A DNA stretch of 9,887 nucleotides, from assembly GCA_938048505.1 (NCBI GenBank), contig CALIUX010000187.1, positions 1-9,887 of the forward strand. The letters are read 5' to 3'. How positions within the stretch are numbered: position 1 is the first letter of the stretch; each line of letters opens with the position of its first letter. The DNA is from an uncultured Pseudomonadales bacterium (GTDB lineage: Bacteria > Pseudomonadota > Gammaproteobacteria > Pseudomonadales > Cellvibrionaceae). Position numbers and translations under genes: made by a program. The notes beneath the pieces are model-generated. The model searched no databases. It was not told the DNA's origin and worked only from the letters and a program-made list of their open reading frames with translations. Positions 1-7,298 of this stretch are shown here, piece after piece.

Positions 1-471
1 TATCAATAGTGCCGCACCACAGGTTATACCGCAGTCTGCAATATTAAAGGCGGGGAAGTGGCGATTTTGATAATAAAAATCAATAAAATCCACAACGTAA
101 CCGAGTGTGACGCGATCATATAAGTTGCCGAGCGCGCCGCCTAATATCAAAGCAAGCCCCAATGATTCGCGGTGTTTAATATGCGCTACTCGCGACAGCC
201 ACACAACGAGTACAACACTCATTACTGTTGCAATTGCAGTAAAAAACCAACGCTGCCAACCACCAGCATGATACAAAAAGCTAAAGGCGGCACCTTTATT
301 GTAGGCCAAGCGAAACTGAAAAAAGCCTTCTATCATCGGGTATAAATTACCCTCTTGCTGTAAGCGTGCAACAGCAATGGCTTTTGTCCATAAATCGAGC
401 CCGACAATAATAGCGGCAATACTCAAAAAGAAAGCCAACGCTGTTTTTTTATCGCGCAATATATTATGCAT
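1..471 (-). CDS. lspA: Lipoprotein signal peptidase (signal peptidase II), 3' end cut by window edge
   Basis: LspA is the inner-membrane aspartyl protease that removes the signal peptide from diacylglyceryl-modified prolipoproteins. I translated 157 codons on the minus strand with no stop; family members are usually about 160-170 residues, so only a few C-terminal codons are missing. Visible signatures are a first hydrophobic segment (about 11-26) ending in LDLWTK, the [11 protein letters not shown] box (56-66), a second hydrophobic segment (about 76-95), [10 protein letters not shown] (111-120), VVDFIDFY (126-133) and [11 protein letters not shown] (139-149). Asp128 and Asp146 fall where the catalytic pair is expected. 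The ATG lies inside the end of ileS with an 8-bp overlap and a strong Shine-Dalgarno sequence 7 nt upstream, so it is probably translationally coupled to ileS. In many gammaproteobacteria the next genes would be fkpB and ispH, outside this window. Identification is firm. Confidence 0.96.
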   Translation of the reverse strand, partial: MHNILRDKKTALAFFLSIAAIIVGLDLWTKAIAVARLQQEGNLYPMIEGFFQFRLAYNKGAAFSFLYHAGGWQRWFFTAIATVMSVVLVVWLSRVAHIKHRESLGLALILGGALGNLYDRVTLGYVVDFIDFYYQNRHFPAFNIADCGITCGAALLI

Positions 472-3298
472 AGAAACGCTCCTCACCTGCAGTCGTGACA
501 TTAATCACACAACGCCCACATAATTCAGGGTGCTCTGCGTTTTCGCCAATGCTTTCACTATGGTGCCAGCAACGCACACATTTTTGCGCTTCCGTTTTAT
601 TCACTAAAATACTCAAGCCATCAATTTGTGTTGGCTGCACATCATCAATACCTTGCGCATCTGCTTTAGGTTTCAATGTAACTTTAGAGGTCAATAAGAC
701 AAAACGTAATTCGTTTTCAAGCGAACCCAATACACTTTGCAATTCATCACCGCAGAACAATGTTGCTTCAGTCTCAAGTGACTTACCTACTAAACCTTCA
801 CTGCGCTTTTGCTCAAGTACTTTATTTAATTCGCCTTTGACTTCCGTTAGGAGTTCAACCACTTCATTCTTTAAGGCTTTTGCACTGCAATCTGGCAATG
901 CGTACCATGTTTCAGCAAAGACCGGCAGCTCGCTACGACCCGGAACGGCCTGCCAGATTTCATCTGCGGTATAAGACAATATGGGTGCAATCCAGCGCAC
1001 TAATGCCTGAATAATATGATATTGAGCAGTCTGCGCTGAGCGACGAGCCACACTTTTTGCTGGCATGGTATAGACACGATCTTTAGTGATATCTAGATAC
1101 AACCCGCCCAAATCAACAATGCAAAAATTGTGCAGCTTTTGGTAAATAGGGTGAAGCTCGTAACGGTTATAGTGCTCGATCACTTCCGTTTGCAATTGTG
1201 CGGTACGCTCAACGGCCCAAGCATCTAACGCAACGAGTTCATCGGCTGGCAGCAAATCTGTGGTGGGGTCAAAATCACCTAGGTTCGCCATTAAATAACG
1301 AATTGTATTACGAATGCGTCGATAGGAATCTGCCGTTCGGCGTAAGATCGTATCTGAAACACTCATATCGCCCGAAAAATCGGTGGCGGCAACCCACAAG
1401 CGTAAAACATCGGCACCAAGATCATTAAAGACCTTTTGCGGCGACATGACATTGCCTAAAGATTTAGACATCTTGTGGCCATTTTGATCAACGGTAAAGC
1501 CGTGAGTCAGCACTTGCTTGTATGGCGCATCACCATGAATCGCCATTGCCGTTTTTAATGATGACTGAAACCAGCCTCGATGCTGATCAGAACCTTCTAG
1601 GTAAAGATCGGCGGGATAACGTAAATTATCGCGCTGAGCCAACACAGAGTAATGCGTTACTCCTGAATCAAACCAAACGTCTAACGTATCGGTCACTTTA
1701 CTGTACTGATCTGCCTCTTCACCTAATAGAGCTTCGAGCTCTAAAGCAAACCACGCATCAATGCCTTCCTTCTCAACACGCAGTGCAACTTGCTCGATCA
1801 ACTCAGCAGTTTGAGGGTGTAAATCGCCCGTTTCTTTATGAATAAATAGCGTAATCGGCACGCCCCATGTTCGCTGACGCGATACACACCAATCGGGGCT
1901 GGCATCGAGCATCGAACGAATACGGGTTTCGCCCCAACTCGGCAACCATTCAACACCGTCTACAGCCTTTTTAACGCTGTCTAATAAACCACCCTTAGTC
2001 ATGCTAATAAACCATTGTGGTGTAGCACGGTAGATAAGCGGGGTTTTTGTGCGCCAACAATGAGGGTAACTATGCGTTAATTTGGCTGCATGGAATAACT
2101 GGCCGTTTTCTTCGAGCAGTGCAAGCACTTTGTCATCTACTTTATAAACATGCTCGCCGGCAAAGTGTTCAACACCGTCACGGTATAAACCACTTTCATT
2201 CACAATATTGAGTGTATCAATACCGTATTTTTTCCCTACATTAAAATCATCAACACCATGGTCAGGGGCAGTATGTACACAGCCGGTACCCGCATCGGTT
2301 GTCACATGATCCCCTAAAATAACAGGGACGTCTTTGTTATAAAGAGGGTGTTTTAATGCCAGTTTTTCTAATGTTGCACCTTTAAAAGTAGCCAGTGTAA
2401 TAGGCGATGATAGACCGCCGCGCTCGGCCACTGACTCTAGCAATGCCTGCGCAATAATAATTGGCTGGCGATCAGCGTTATCACCGTCTGCCACCAACAC
2501 ATAATCGAGCTCTGCATGCAGGCTCACCGCTTGGTTAGCAGGTAAAGTCCACGGTGTTGTGGTCCAAATCACGACCGATGCAGACTGCAGGTTTGCTTCC
2601 ACGGCGCTAACATCAAGACCAATACGCTGTGCAAAGTCATCAAAGTCTGCAACTGGGAAAGTCACATCAATCGAGTTGGATACTTTATCTTGGTATTCCA
2701 CTTCGGCTTCAGCTAATGCTGAGCCACCCACTACACTCCAGTAAACGGGCTTAAAGCCTTTTTGAAGATGGCCGTTTTCGGCAATTTTACCTAAAGCACG
2801 AATAATGTTGGCTTCGGTATCAAAGTCCATGGTGAGATACGGTTTTTCCCACTCACCCAGTACACCTAACCGAATAAAGTCTTCTTTTTGCCCTGCGACT
2901 TGCTTAGCAGCATAGTCACGACACTTTTGGCGAAAGACACTGTGCTCAACTTTAACACCCGCCTTACCTATTTTCTTTTCAACATTATGCTCAATGGGTA
3001 ATCCGTGGCAATCCCAGCCAGGAACATAAGGGGCATCAAAACCACTGAGTGTTTTGGCTTTGATAATAATGTCTTTTAAAATTTTATTGACCGCATGACC
3101 AATGTGAATATTGCCATTCGCATACGGCGGGCCATCATGCAAAATAAACTGCGGGGCACCCGTTCGGGCTTTACGAATAGTTTGATAAAGGTTTTCTTTC
3201 TGCCAGCGTTTGAGCGTTTGAGGCTCACGCTGCGCTAAGTTGGCCTTCATTGCAAAGGCTGTCTTAGGCAGATTTAACGTAGGCTTATAATCAGTCAT
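464..3298 (-). CDS. ileS: Isoleucyl-tRNA synthetase
   Basis: IleRS is a cytoplasmic class I aminoacyl-tRNA synthetase that attaches isoleucine to tRNA-Ile and edits mischarged valine. I chose the ATG at 3298 (944 residues) because the protein from there, [11 protein letters not shown], matches the N-terminus of E. coli IleS. The frame also stays open to a TTG at 3316, which would add six residues. Neither start has a good Shine-Dalgarno sequence. Numbered from the ATG, the signatures are HIGH in [12 protein letters not shown] (57-68), the CP1 editing domain with [13 protein letters not shown] (246-258) and [16 protein letters not shown] (337-352), SRQRTWGVP (473-481), DVWFDSG (540-546), KMSKS (609-613), and a C-terminal zinc site with Cys907, Cys910, Cys927 and Cys930. 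Length and domain order are normal for the bacterial enzyme. It lies between ribF (99-bp gap) and lspA (8-bp overlap). Confidence 0.98.
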   Translation of the reverse strand: MTDYKPTLNLPKTAFAMKANLAQREPQTLKRWQKENLYQTIRKARTGAPQFILHDGPPYANGNIHIGHAVNKILKDIIIKAKTLSGFDAPYVPGWDCHGLPIEHNVEKKIGKAGVKVEHSVFRQKCRDYAAKQVAGQKEDFIRLGVLGEWEKPYLTMDFDTEANIIRALGKIAENGHLQKGFKPVYWSVVGGSALAEAEVEYQDKVSNSIDVTFPVADFDDFAQRIGLDVSAVEANLQSASVVIWTTTPWTLPANQAVSLHAELDYVLVADGDNADRQPIIIAQALLESVAERGGLSSPITLATFKGATLEKLALKHPLYNKDVPVILGDHVTTDAGTGCVHTAPDHGVDDFNVGKKYGIDTLNIVNESGLYRDGVEHFAGEHVYKVDDKVLALLEENGQLFHAAKLTHSYPHCWRTKTPLIYRATPQWFISMTKGGLLDSVKKAVDGVEWLPSWGETRIRSMLDASPDWCVSRQRTWGVPITLFIHKETGDLHPQTAELIEQVALRVEKEGIDAWFALELEALLGEEADQYSKVTDTLDVWFDSGVTHYSVLAQRDNLRYPADLYLEGSDQHRGWFQSSLKTAMAIHGDAPYKQVLTHGFTVDQNGHKMSKSLGNVMSPQKVFNDLGADVLRLWVAATDFSGDMSVSDTILRRTADSYRRIRNTIRYLMANLGDFDPTTDLLPADELVALDAWAVERTAQLQTEVIEHYNRYELHPIYQKLHNFCIVDLGGLYLDITKDRVYTMPAKSVARRSAQTAQYHIIQALVRWIAPILSYTADEIWQAVPGRSELPVFAETWYALPDCSAKALKNEVVELLTEVKGELNKVLEQKRSEGLVGKSLETEATLFCGDELQSVLGSLENELRFVLLTSKVTLKPKADAQGIDDVQPTQIDGLSILVNKTEAQKCVRCWHHSESIGENAEHPELCGRCVINVTTAGEERFYA
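479..484 (-). promoter_or_regulatory. Ribosome binding site of lspA inside ileS
   Basis: Read on the minus strand this is GAGGAG, 7 nt before the lspA ATG at 471. It lies within the last codons of ileS. It fixes the lspA start and supports translational coupling between the two overlapping genes. Confidence 0.75.
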
Positions 3299-3397
3299 GG
3301 TATGGGTTACCGTCAATCATGGGGTTACTTAATTTAAATAGTCTGAAGTTTTTAATCTTGTTTCAGTCATTGCAGCGCGTTAACACAATACCGTGCG

Positions 3398-4402
3398 CTA
3401 ACAAACAGGGCTTTGCTCATTAACTGCCTTTGTAATCGCATTGATCACATTTTTTGCAGTAGAACAATCTTGCTGAATCTGTGCTTTTAATGCCTCAAAA
3501 GAAGCAAATTTTTTCTCTTCGCGAATAAATTGCAGAAAGACAACTTTAATCATTTGGCCATAAAGGTCGCCCTGATATTCAAAGATATGCACTTCGAGTA
3601 CGGGGCGATCTTTTTCGTCTAAAGTAGGCTTAACCCCTACATTTGCCACCCCCCAAAGCAGCTTATCCGCTTTATCATTCACGGGGGAAGGCAGTTGAAC
3701 TTGTACGGCATAAACGCCTTTTACTGCAGCGGGGTAACGCCCTAGACCTACATTGGCCGTGGGGACATTGATGGTACGCCCGAGCTGGCGGCCATAGATA
3801 ACGCGACCCGTTATAGCATAAGGCTTTCCCAGCAGAGACGACGCAAGCGCAAAATCATTATTTTCTAATACTTCACGAATACGTGTACTACTGACGCGAT
3901 CACTGTTTAGCAACAGGGTCGCGCTATTTGCCACGGTGAAATCATTCTGCTGCCCCGCATTCGTCAGCAACTGAAAGTCACCTTTTCGATCACAGCCAAA
4001 ACGAAAATCATCACCAATATCAAGGTGCGCAATAGCGAGCCCCTTGACTAGCACCTTTTGAATAAATGCATCAGCGGTGAGCCCTCTTAGTGCAGCATTA
4101 AATCGCAAGCATACGACCTTATCGACACCGGCATCAAACAAAGCCGAGACCTTCTCGCGTAAACGCATCAGGCGTGGACGCATGCTTGTCTTAGCAAAGA
4201 ATTCATGGGGCTGTGGCTCAAAAATCACCACAGCACTGTGTAAATTATCACGCTGAGCGCGTGCAACGACGCGCTCAAGTATATGCTGATGCCCGAGGTG
4301 CACCCCATCAAATGAACCGATTGTTGCAACGGTGCGTCGCTGAGAAGCTAGACCATAGCGCTGAAGGCTCGCGATGCCGCCAATAAACTGCCGCTGTTGC
4401 AT
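3398..4402 (-). CDS. ribF: Bifunctional riboflavin kinase / FAD synthetase
   Basis: RibF phosphorylates riboflavin to FMN and then adenylylates FMN to FAD in the cytoplasm. The N-terminal nucleotidyltransferase half shows TIGSFDGVHLGHQ (27-39), FEPQPHEFF (61-69), DDFRFG (131-136) and SSTRIR (171-176). The C-terminal kinase half shows GRVIYGRQLGRTINVPTANV (199-218), with the PTAN substrate loop, then GVYAV (229-233), NVGVKPT (254-260), LEVHIF (269-274) and an FLQFIREEKKF segment (289-299). At 334 residues it is slightly longer than the roughly 310 usual for the family, with an extra charged C-terminal tail. The ATG at 4402 has a modest AGG about 10-12 nt upstream. It is the first gene of the ribF-ileS-lspA group. 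The murJ or rpsT gene often found upstream in gammaproteobacteria is absent here. Confidence 0.97.
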   Translation of the reverse strand: MQQRQFIGGIASLQRYGLASQRRTVATIGSFDGVHLGHQHILERVVARAQRDNLHSAVVIFEPQPHEFFAKTSMRPRLMRLREKVSALFDAGVDKVVCLRFNAALRGLTADAFIQKVLVKGLAIAHLDIGDDFRFGCDRKGDFQLLTNAGQQNDFTVANSATLLLNSDRVSSTRIREVLENNDFALASSLLGKPYAITGRVIYGRQLGRTINVPTANVGLGRYPAAVKGVYAVQVQLPSPVNDKADKLLWGVANVGVKPTLDEKDRPVLEVHIFEYQGDLYGQMIKVVFLQFIREEKKFASFEALKAQIQQDCSTAKNVINAITKAVNEQSPVC

Positions 4403-4433
4403 GCATAATATGCCTGTTAAAAACTAACGCGCG

Positions 4434-4439
4434 AGTATA
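4434..4439 (-). promoter_or_regulatory. Possible -10 element for the ribF-ileS-lspA transcript
   Basis: On the minus strand this reads TATACT, five of six matches to the sigma-70 -10 consensus. It would give a leader of roughly 25 nt before the ribF ATG. No convincing -35 hexamer lies 16-18 bp upstream; the best-placed sequence, CCTCAA, matches poorly. The position is sensible but the call rests on one hexamer. Confidence 0.3.
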
Positions 4440-4468
4440 CACCAGATAGCGTGCTATTGAGGCTAGAT

Positions 4469-4516
4469 ATGGCTACTTTTCATGCAATGCGCTATGCCAG
4501 CCGTATGTATCCCTAA
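4469..4516 (+). CDS. Doubtful 15-residue mini-ORF divergent from ribF
   Basis: An ATG preceded by GAGG with 6-nt spacing opens a frame encoding MATFHAMRYASRMYP before a TAA. The ribosome binding site is better than those of most genes in this window, which is the only reason to list it. The peptide resembles nothing I recognise, and an ORF this short can arise by chance. It could be a leader peptide, a remnant of a lost gene, or noise. Confidence 0.15.
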   Translation: MATFHAMRYASRMYP

Positions 4517-4548
4517 AAAGAACGGAGTATCCCCAGGAAGAACTGAGG

Positions 4549-4561
4549 AACTTATTAAGTT
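4549..4561. repeat. 13-bp perfect palindrome
   Basis: The sequence is AACTTA-T-TAAGTT, perfectly symmetrical about the central base. It lies about 110 bp upstream of the proposed ribF -10 hexamer and about 340 bp upstream of the lipoprotein start. It has the form of a regulator half-site pair, but no cognate regulator gene is visible in the window. Confidence 0.4.
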
Positions 4562-4587
4562 ACCGCTCGCTCAAACGGGCTTATCTT

Positions 4588-4619
4588 AGATTGTGATGCC
4601 GAGGCCCCGACGACAATCT
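4588..4619. repeat. Inverted repeat with 7-bp arms and GC-rich centre
   Basis: The arms AGATTGT (4588-4594) and ACAATCT (4613-4619) flank an 18-nt centre, most of it GC-rich and including GAGGCCCCGA. It is not followed by a T-tract on either strand close enough for a standard terminator. The function is unknown. Confidence 0.4.
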
Positions 4620-4686
4620 CAAGCTGCAACGAGAAAAAGCAACAACAAGAAAAAATTTTACAAAAGCAGCGCAGCCGATACAACAA

Positions 4687-4713
4687 GGCATATTTAATGC
4701 TTCTTAATATGCC
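4687..4713. repeat. AT-rich hairpin, 8-bp arms
   Basis: GGCATATT (4687-4694) pairs perfectly with AATATGCC (4706-4713) around an 11-nt loop. On the minus strand it is followed by TTGTTGT, a loose U-rich tail, so a weak leftward terminator is possible. The stem is AT-rich, and no minus-strand gene ends here. Confidence 0.4.
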
Positions 4714-4897
4714 AAACAATGTGTACTAGACAACATGTCATAAAAGCTGTTTAAGCTACATGATTTAAATTATCTATTTTGAGCTATACCCGCACTCGAA
4801 ACACTGCGAAACTAATCGCAGCAAAGAGAACAAAACAAAATGCATCACCGGGCAATACAGCCGATATGACCAGAAAATCGTTGTGGAAACAAGAATC

Positions 4898-5533
4898 GTG
4901 AAGATAGCCGTTTTGAAAAGAATCTTAAAAAAAACACTACCAATACAGACCGCACTCAATACAGTATCTGCATCAATAGAACGGGCTCTAACGCATTCAA
5001 AAAAGCCATCACAAAGGCTCTTTACCACTGGAGCTATCGCTTTAGCGCTAGCAAGTAGCGGGTGTGTAGAAAAAACACCTAAAGAGACCGCTCAACAAAC
5101 ATCCAAGCAAAATACCAAGACTGCAACAAGTCAGCCTCAAGCCAAGCCTTACCCTATGATTGTTACGCTAACTGCTGGCGGGTTTGAGCCCATGTGGGAT
5201 GCTAGCATTATGCAAGTCAAAGAACACGCCTACCAAATCACATTGCGGTTTCCTGAGCAAACGATCAAAGGCCAGCTTGAGCTAGACAACAGCCATAAAT
5301 CGCCTTCTACAGGTATTACTCGCTGGCAAGGCCTTGATGATAAACAACGCCCTATTAACATCATCCACCGTGAAGAACCTTGCCTGAATATGGCGGGCGA
5401 TGACTCAGGCAGCACCTTAAAAATCGCTTGGCAAGGAGAAGTCCTCAGAGGCTGCAGCACCTTTACACTTAACACCGCATCATCAAGTGCTGCACAGAAC
5501 TCACCGGCAACACCAGCAGCCACACCCGAATAA
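4898..5533 (+). CDS. Predicted outer-membrane lipoprotein with COG3650-like GxEPxW domain
   Basis: The frame is open from before 4883 but has no ATG. Possible starts are GTG 4883, GTG 4898 and TTG 4913. I prefer 4898 (211 residues) because GGAAA lies 8 nt upstream. Numbered from there, a long basic N-region of about 40 residues precedes a hydrophobic stretch (LFTTGAIALALASSGC) with a probable lipidated Cys56. The lipobox is imperfect, with Ser at -3, and Val at +2 would favour outer-membrane sorting. A Thr/Gln/Lys-rich linker (57-83) leads to a domain with GFEPMW (95-100), EEPCLNMAG (159-167) and LRGC (183-186). Cys162 and Cys186 could pair. The EPxW, C..M(S/A)G and L.GC pattern recalls the uncharacterised COG3650 family, from memory rather than from a search. 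The Ser/Ala/Pro-rich tail (194-211) is low complexity. The protein is probably periplasm-facing; its biochemical role is unknown. Confidence 0.75.
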   Translation: MKIAVLKRILKKTLPIQTALNTVSASIERALTHSKKPSQRLFTTGAIALALASSGCVEKTPKETAQQTSKQNTKTATSQPQAKPYPMIVTLTAGGFEPMWDASIMQVKEHAYQITLRFPEQTIKGQLELDNSHKSPSTGITRWQGLDDKQRPINIIHREEPCLNMAGDDSGSTLKIAWQGEVLRGCSTFTLNTASSSAAQNSPATPAATPE

Positions 5534-5574
5534 GCAGTGACATTTTCCAATGCAGCAACGGCCTATGAGGGCAT

Positions 5575-5596
5575 AGCGCTAGGCTCAACTAGCGCT
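5575..5596. terminator. Hairpin between convergent genes, possible weak bidirectional terminator
   Basis: AGCGCTAG (5575-5582) and CTAGCGCT (5589-5596) form a perfect 8-bp stem around a 6-nt loop (GCTCAA). It sits 42 bp after the lipoprotein stop, and its right arm includes the TAG stop codon of the minus-strand gene. There is no T-tract on either side, so it is not a textbook intrinsic terminator. The location between two converging genes is the main argument for a role in ending transcription. Confidence 0.4.
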
Positions 5597-6473
5597 CCGC
5601 TCGAAATAGCCAGTTCACCCCACGAATATCGCAACTTATATACTGGTCACCATAGCGCTCACATGTTGCCAGCGATGAAAGCGTATTCCCTTTGTGGCGC
5701 TTTGCAGCAGCCATAGTCGCTTTGTCTTTTTTGAGGTAGTGGTACATGTTTTTAAAGCGCTGCACAAAGTCTTGTTTTTGAACTTGAGCATCTTCAAAAA
5801 TATAATAAAACTTACTGTAAGTGAATGTTGCACCCGCTAGCCCAATAGCATCCATTTTCTGAAGATAAACAGCATACGCATTGTACAGATATTGATGCAA
5901 CGCACGGGAGCCACTGTAAGCCGGCACCTCAGGCAAAATCAACGTATTCGTCGCACCGAGAGCGCTTGGCTCAAGGGATCGATTGGCTATGTTATCGCGC
6001 AGTTTGTAGCGACGCTCACCGCAATGAATGCCACGAGACACAATCTTGCAACCAGACAGCTGCCTCGACGGAACAGGGTGCGCCACACCTGATGATGGGC
6101 TAAGAGGCTGCTTTTTATCACGCTCTTGCCCTCCTCTCTTATCACTCCCCCGTTTATCACCTCTCACATGAGAAGCTCCAGCACTCGGCTGCTTACCGTT
6201 AGACTTACTCACATTAGGCAAAGACAACCCTGCCTTTTCAGCTGGGCGTTTCAACAATAAGCGCTGCATTTTAGGGTTATTCCGCCTGAAGTCATCAAAG
6301 CGCGGAAGCGATTGTCCACCGCCTTTTGCTTTAACATCGCAGTAAATTTTTTCAAGCGGGTCGGCTATGACACCTTCACAAGCCCATAGAGGATTACTCT
6401 GAGCAATCACCCAGAGTAAAGCCATATAAAACAGGCAGGTTGAACGTTTTAACCGGTCTTTTCGTAGCATCAT
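5589..6473 (-). CDS. Exported protein of unknown function with six cysteines
   Basis: I do not recognise this 294-residue protein. It starts at tandem ATGs (6473 and 6470); a GGTGG about 9 nt before the first supports the start. Residues 1-31 look like a signal peptide: Lys/Arg-rich start, hydrophobic core [11 protein letters not shown], likely cleavage after PLWA. Cys32 directly follows, but Trp at -2 makes a lipobox unlikely. The mature part has six cysteines in three close pairs: 32/45, 142/151 and 271/281, suggesting three disulfides in the periplasm. Residues about 85-140 form a Gly/Lys/Arg/Ser-rich, probably disordered linker with a short DKRG duplication. Residues about 185-260 are Tyr/Phe-rich and probably helical, ending in a Lys-rich stretch. 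The protein ends with [13 protein letters not shown]. It is divergent from ubiE across 74 bp and convergent with the lipoprotein gene, so it appears to be its own transcription unit. Coding status is well supported by length, signal peptide and cysteine layout; function is unknown. Confidence 0.8.
   Translation of the reverse strand: MMLRKDRLKRSTCLFYMALLWVIAQSNPLWACEGVIADPLEKIYCDVKAKGGGQSLPRFDDFRRNNPKMQRLLLKRPAEKAGLSLPNVSKSNGKQPSAGASHVRGDKRGSDKRGGQERDKKQPLSPSSGVAHPVPSRQLSGCKIVSRGIHCGERRYKLRDNIANRSLEPSALGATNTLILPEVPAYSGSRALHQYLYNAYAVYLQKMDAIGLAGATFTYSKFYYIFEDAQVQKQDFVQRFKNMYHYLKKDKATMAAAKRHKGNTLSSLATCERYGDQYISCDIRGVNWLFRAER
6115..6160 (-). repeat. Three copies of a 7-bp word in the linker of the exported protein
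   Basis: TTATCAC occurs at 6115-6121, 6139-6145 and 6154-6160 (GTGATAA on the coding strand). In frame it encodes GDK, SDK and RDK in the basic linker, including the near-duplicate [11 protein letters not shown]. This looks like local slippage expanding a disordered region rather than a regulatory array. Confidence 0.5.
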
Positions 6474-6547
6474 TTATTGCAACCACCCTCGCAATGAATA
6501 AGTCTGTACAATGTCAGCATTACGCGAATTTGAACGAGAGTACGACC

Positions 6548-7297
6548 ATGGATAAAGAGACTATTACGCACTTTGGCTTTGAGAATGTCAAAGCGGGCGA
6601 CAAAGCTGAACGCGTTGCCAATGTCTTCCATTCTGTCGCCGCAAAATATGACATCATGAATGACCTGATGTCTGGCGGCGTTCATCGCCTGTGGAAACGC
6701 TACACCATTGAAGCAGCAGCGCCCCGCTCAGGCCAACACATTTTAGACATTGCTGGCGGTACTGGCGACCTCACAAAGCAGTTTTCACAGCGTGTAGGCG
6801 ATGATGGCCATGTTGTGCTCGCCGATATCAATAGCTCCATGCTCAATGTTGGCCGCGATAAGCTTTTGAATACCGGCTTAGCTCACAACATCACCTATAC
6901 CCAAGCCGACGCGCAACACTTACCTTTTGATGACAATAGCTTTGACTGCATTACCATCGCTTTTGGTTTGCGCAATGTCACCGATAAAGACCTAGCTATC
7001 GCATCAATGTTAAGAGTGCTCAAGCCCGGCGGACGCTTGCTGATTTTAGAATTCTCTAAACCCAAGTCAGCGCTACTGGCAAATATCTATGATCAATACT
7101 CTTTTAAACTACTGCCAACAATGGGCAAAGTAGTTGCCAATGATGCCGAGAGCTATCGCTACCTTGCAGAGAGTATTCGCAAACACCCCGATCAAGAGAC
7201 GCTTAAGGGAATGATGGAAACCGCAGGTTTTCAGCAATGCAGCTATACCAATATGACCGGAGGGGTAGTCGCTTTGCACAAGGGGTTTAAAGCCTAA
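6548..7297 (+). CDS. ubiE: Ubiquinone/menaquinone C-methyltransferase
   Basis: UbiE uses S-adenosylmethionine to methylate the benzoquinol ring in ubiquinone synthesis and demethylmenaquinol in menaquinone synthesis. The start at 6548 gives 249 residues, matching the 251 of E. coli UbiE and its THFGFxxV N-terminus. The frame stays open upstream to 6440, but that part is antisense to the neighbour's signal peptide and not family sequence. Signatures are [17 protein letters not shown] (26-42), HRLWKR (46-51), SAM motif [10 protein letters not shown] (66-75), LADINSSML (91-99), [16 protein letters not shown] (132-147), [14 protein letters not shown] (159-172) and [10 protein letters not shown] (201-210). 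A GAGAG lies about 8 nt before the ATG. It is the first gene of ubiE-ubiJ-ubiB. A TACAAT at 6507-6512 could be its -10, but I see no matching -35. Confidence 0.98.
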   Translation: MDKETITHFGFENVKAGDKAERVANVFHSVAAKYDIMNDLMSGGVHRLWKRYTIEAAAPRSGQHILDIAGGTGDLTKQFSQRVGDDGHVVLADINSSMLNVGRDKLLNTGLAHNITYTQADAQHLPFDDNSFDCITIAFGLRNVTDKDLAIASMLRVLKPGGRLLILEFSKPKSALLANIYDQYSFKLLPTMGKVVANDAESYRYLAESIRKHPDQETLKGMMETAGFQQCSYTNMTGGVVALHKGFKA

Positions 7298-7298
7298 T

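Larger units (their letters stand above)
4403..4897. other. Gene-poor interval between ribF and the lipoprotein gene
   Basis: About 495 bp with no convincing coding region on either strand. It should hold the divergent promoters of ribF (leftward) and the lipoprotein gene (rightward). It contains a 13-bp perfect palindrome (4549-4561), a wide inverted repeat (4588-4619), an AT-rich hairpin (4687-4713) and an ATTTAAAT palindrome (4763-4770). A short GC-rich patch near 4600-4612 stands out from A-rich surroundings (about 4620-4690 on the plus strand). Two mini-ORFs are open on the plus strand: 4469-4516, and an unrecognised 31-residue frame at 4494-4589 that has no ribosome binding site. I see no tRNA or T-tailed terminator on the plus strand. 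Confidence 0.6.

Noticed and set aside
495..974. A 159-codon plus-strand open frame
   Set aside because: It is fully antisense to the C-terminal part of ileS, whose zinc-site motifs are intact; the translated product has no recognisable domain and an odd, Ser/Cys-rich composition.
4494..4589. 31-residue frame considered as a transposase or intron-protein remnant because of its PKKNG segment
   Set aside because: The match is a few residues only, with no further domain, terminal repeats or target duplication around it.
4774..5028. An 84-codon minus-strand frame with hydrophobic stretches
   Set aside because: It is antisense to the lipoprotein N-terminus and the preceding gap. Its hydrophobic character is a by-product of the Lys/Ile-rich opposite strand, and I see no good ribosome binding site.
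5230..5550. A 106-codon minus-strand frame
   Set aside because: It is antisense to the lipoprotein domain that carries the EPxW and cysteine pattern; the lipoprotein frame is far more protein-like.
6440..6547. N-terminal extension of ubiE that resembles a signal peptide
   Set aside because: UbiE is cytoplasmic and family similarity begins at the ATG at 6548. The extension overlaps the start of the divergent exported-protein gene.
6474..6547. Divergent promoters in the 74-bp gap upstream of ubiE
   Set aside because: Promoters may well be here, but apart from TACAAT (6507-6512) I could not pair -35 and -10 hexamers at acceptable spacing on either strand.
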